From positions 682,001-746,000 of the forward strand of contig NZ_JACBYQ010000001.1 in the NCBI RefSeq assembly GCF_013408295.1: a stretch of DNA of 64,000 nucleotides. Reading direction: 5' to 3'. This document shows, in pieces, positions 63,544 to 64,000 of the stretch. The translations under genes and the position numbers were made by a program. Origin of the DNA: Psychromicrobium silvestre (GTDB lineage Bacteria; Actinomycetota; Actinomycetes; Actinomycetales; Micrococcaceae). The number at the start of each line of letters is the position of its first letter. The first letter of the stretch is position 1. The notes below the pieces were generated by a model that was not told the origin of the DNA, did not search any database, and saw only the letters and a list, made by a program, of their open reading frames with translations.

Positions 63544-64000
63544 TTAGGGTTTGGGGCATACTTTCGCTGCGCCCTGTGTAGCGAGGTCGGTGTCAGTGGA
63601 GGGTGCCGCCGTGGTGGAGGCAACCGTGGCTGGCCGAATGAGATAGCAGGCTCCCGCTGGTGCAAGAGCCGCAGTTTTCGGAATCCAGGCTTCGCGTCCG
63701 CGAACTAGGTACGTCAGGTCCGCGACAATCTTGTTGTCTTTGAGTAGCAACACGCTGTAAGGGACGTCGGGTCCGTCCCAGCGCAGATCAACATTCGCCG
63801 CACCAGGTGTCGCTGTCAGGTTCGATACGGCTGGTGGCTTCTGGGAATTGACCTGGGCAATGATCAGGACCGCCGCGACGATCAGAACCACCAGTGCCAT
63901 GCCCGCGGAGACCAATATGGCTGGCCTCCTCCACAGCGGGGTGACACTATTGCCTGATTCTTCCAGCTCGGGCAGAAACGACTCAGAGCTTTGGAGTGCT
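63544..64000 (-). CDS. Membrane protein with an FN3-like domain (partial at the right edge)
   Basis: The frame is open to the window edge, so the N-terminus is missing. It reads ESGNSVTPLWRRPAILVSAG, a membrane helix (ALVVLIVAAVLIIAQV), then an FN3-like fold (PAVSNLTATPGAANVDLRWDG and YSVLLLKDN) and ends in KVCPKP. This may be the C-terminal part of a larger signalling or secretion-linked protein. The annotated start would be outside the window. Confidence 0.72.
   Translation of the reverse strand, partial: ALQSSESFLPELEESGNSVTPLWRRPAILVSAGMALVVLIVAAVLIIAQVNSQKPPAVSNLTATPGAANVDLRWDGPDVPYSVLLLKDNKIVADLTYLVRGREAWIPKTAALAPAGACYLIRPATVASTTAAPSTDTDLATQGAAKVCPKP

Overview
The window reads as chromosomal DNA of a moderately high-GC actinobacterium, most likely a Micrococcaceae relative (Arthrobacter, Renibacterium or Psychromicrobium-like). 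The evidence is a class Ib nrdHIEF operon with NrdR-type boxes, a CGYC mycoredoxin, a DinB/DUF664 protein, WXG100 proteins, an LAxTG-anchored wall protein, many GTG/TTG starts and several apparently leaderless genes. No rRNA, tRNA, CRISPR array or intact insertion sequence was seen.

Layout. 1-9.9 kb is an accessory patchwork: a TIGR02569-type kinase-fold protein, two HAD hydrolases, a VOC protein, a divergent MarR/flavin-monooxygenase pair, a GNAT enzyme, a DUF805 protein, an S51 peptidase, and a methyltransferase with a divergent HxlR regulator. This stretch also carries debris of duplications: a decayed second methyltransferase copy, a shared MarR/HAD gene end, and an 83-bp repeat flanking the peptidase. 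10-21 kb holds aspartase, a secreted sugar-binding glycosidase-like protein, three GNATs, a DinB protein, a second flavin monooxygenase, a DUF6504-like gene beside an SOS-like palindrome, mycoredoxin, and a DedA/thioesterase/lipoate-ligase run. 21.5-25.7 kb is nrdHIEF. 25.8-30.8 kb is a LysR regulator and metF-metE with an unusual leader. 31-36 kb is a six-gene MoxR/DUF58/VWA/VWA/TPR (Bat-like) operon. 36-44.6 kb is ordinary metabolism and regulation: an acyl-CoA ligase, a ROK protein, a phosphotransferase, an rRNA-methyltransferase-like protein, an amidase and a lipoprotein.

44.7-54.6 kb is one gene for a 3268-residue wall-anchored protein. It has a signal peptide, a TIG domain, an Ig-like domain, 21 tandem 125-residue DUF7507/DUF11-type repeats and an LANTG sortase motif. 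By eye the repeats are identical in DNA except at three adjacent wobble positions, which form four haplotypes. 54.9-58.7 kb is gene-poor and contains a truncated oxidoreductase joined to a deleted short-chain dehydrogenase. 58.7-64 kb is a type VII-linked polymorphic toxin locus on the minus strand: a partial membrane/FN3 protein, a LprG-like lipoprotein, three WXG100 proteins, a 510-residue toxin whose C-terminal third changes codon usage, a likely immunity protein, and a protein made of two copies of one domain.

The best candidates for something new are the toxin locus with its duplicated-domain partner, the repeat array with its confined wobble code, and the metF leader. Gene families were assigned by reading motifs; no database search was possible.
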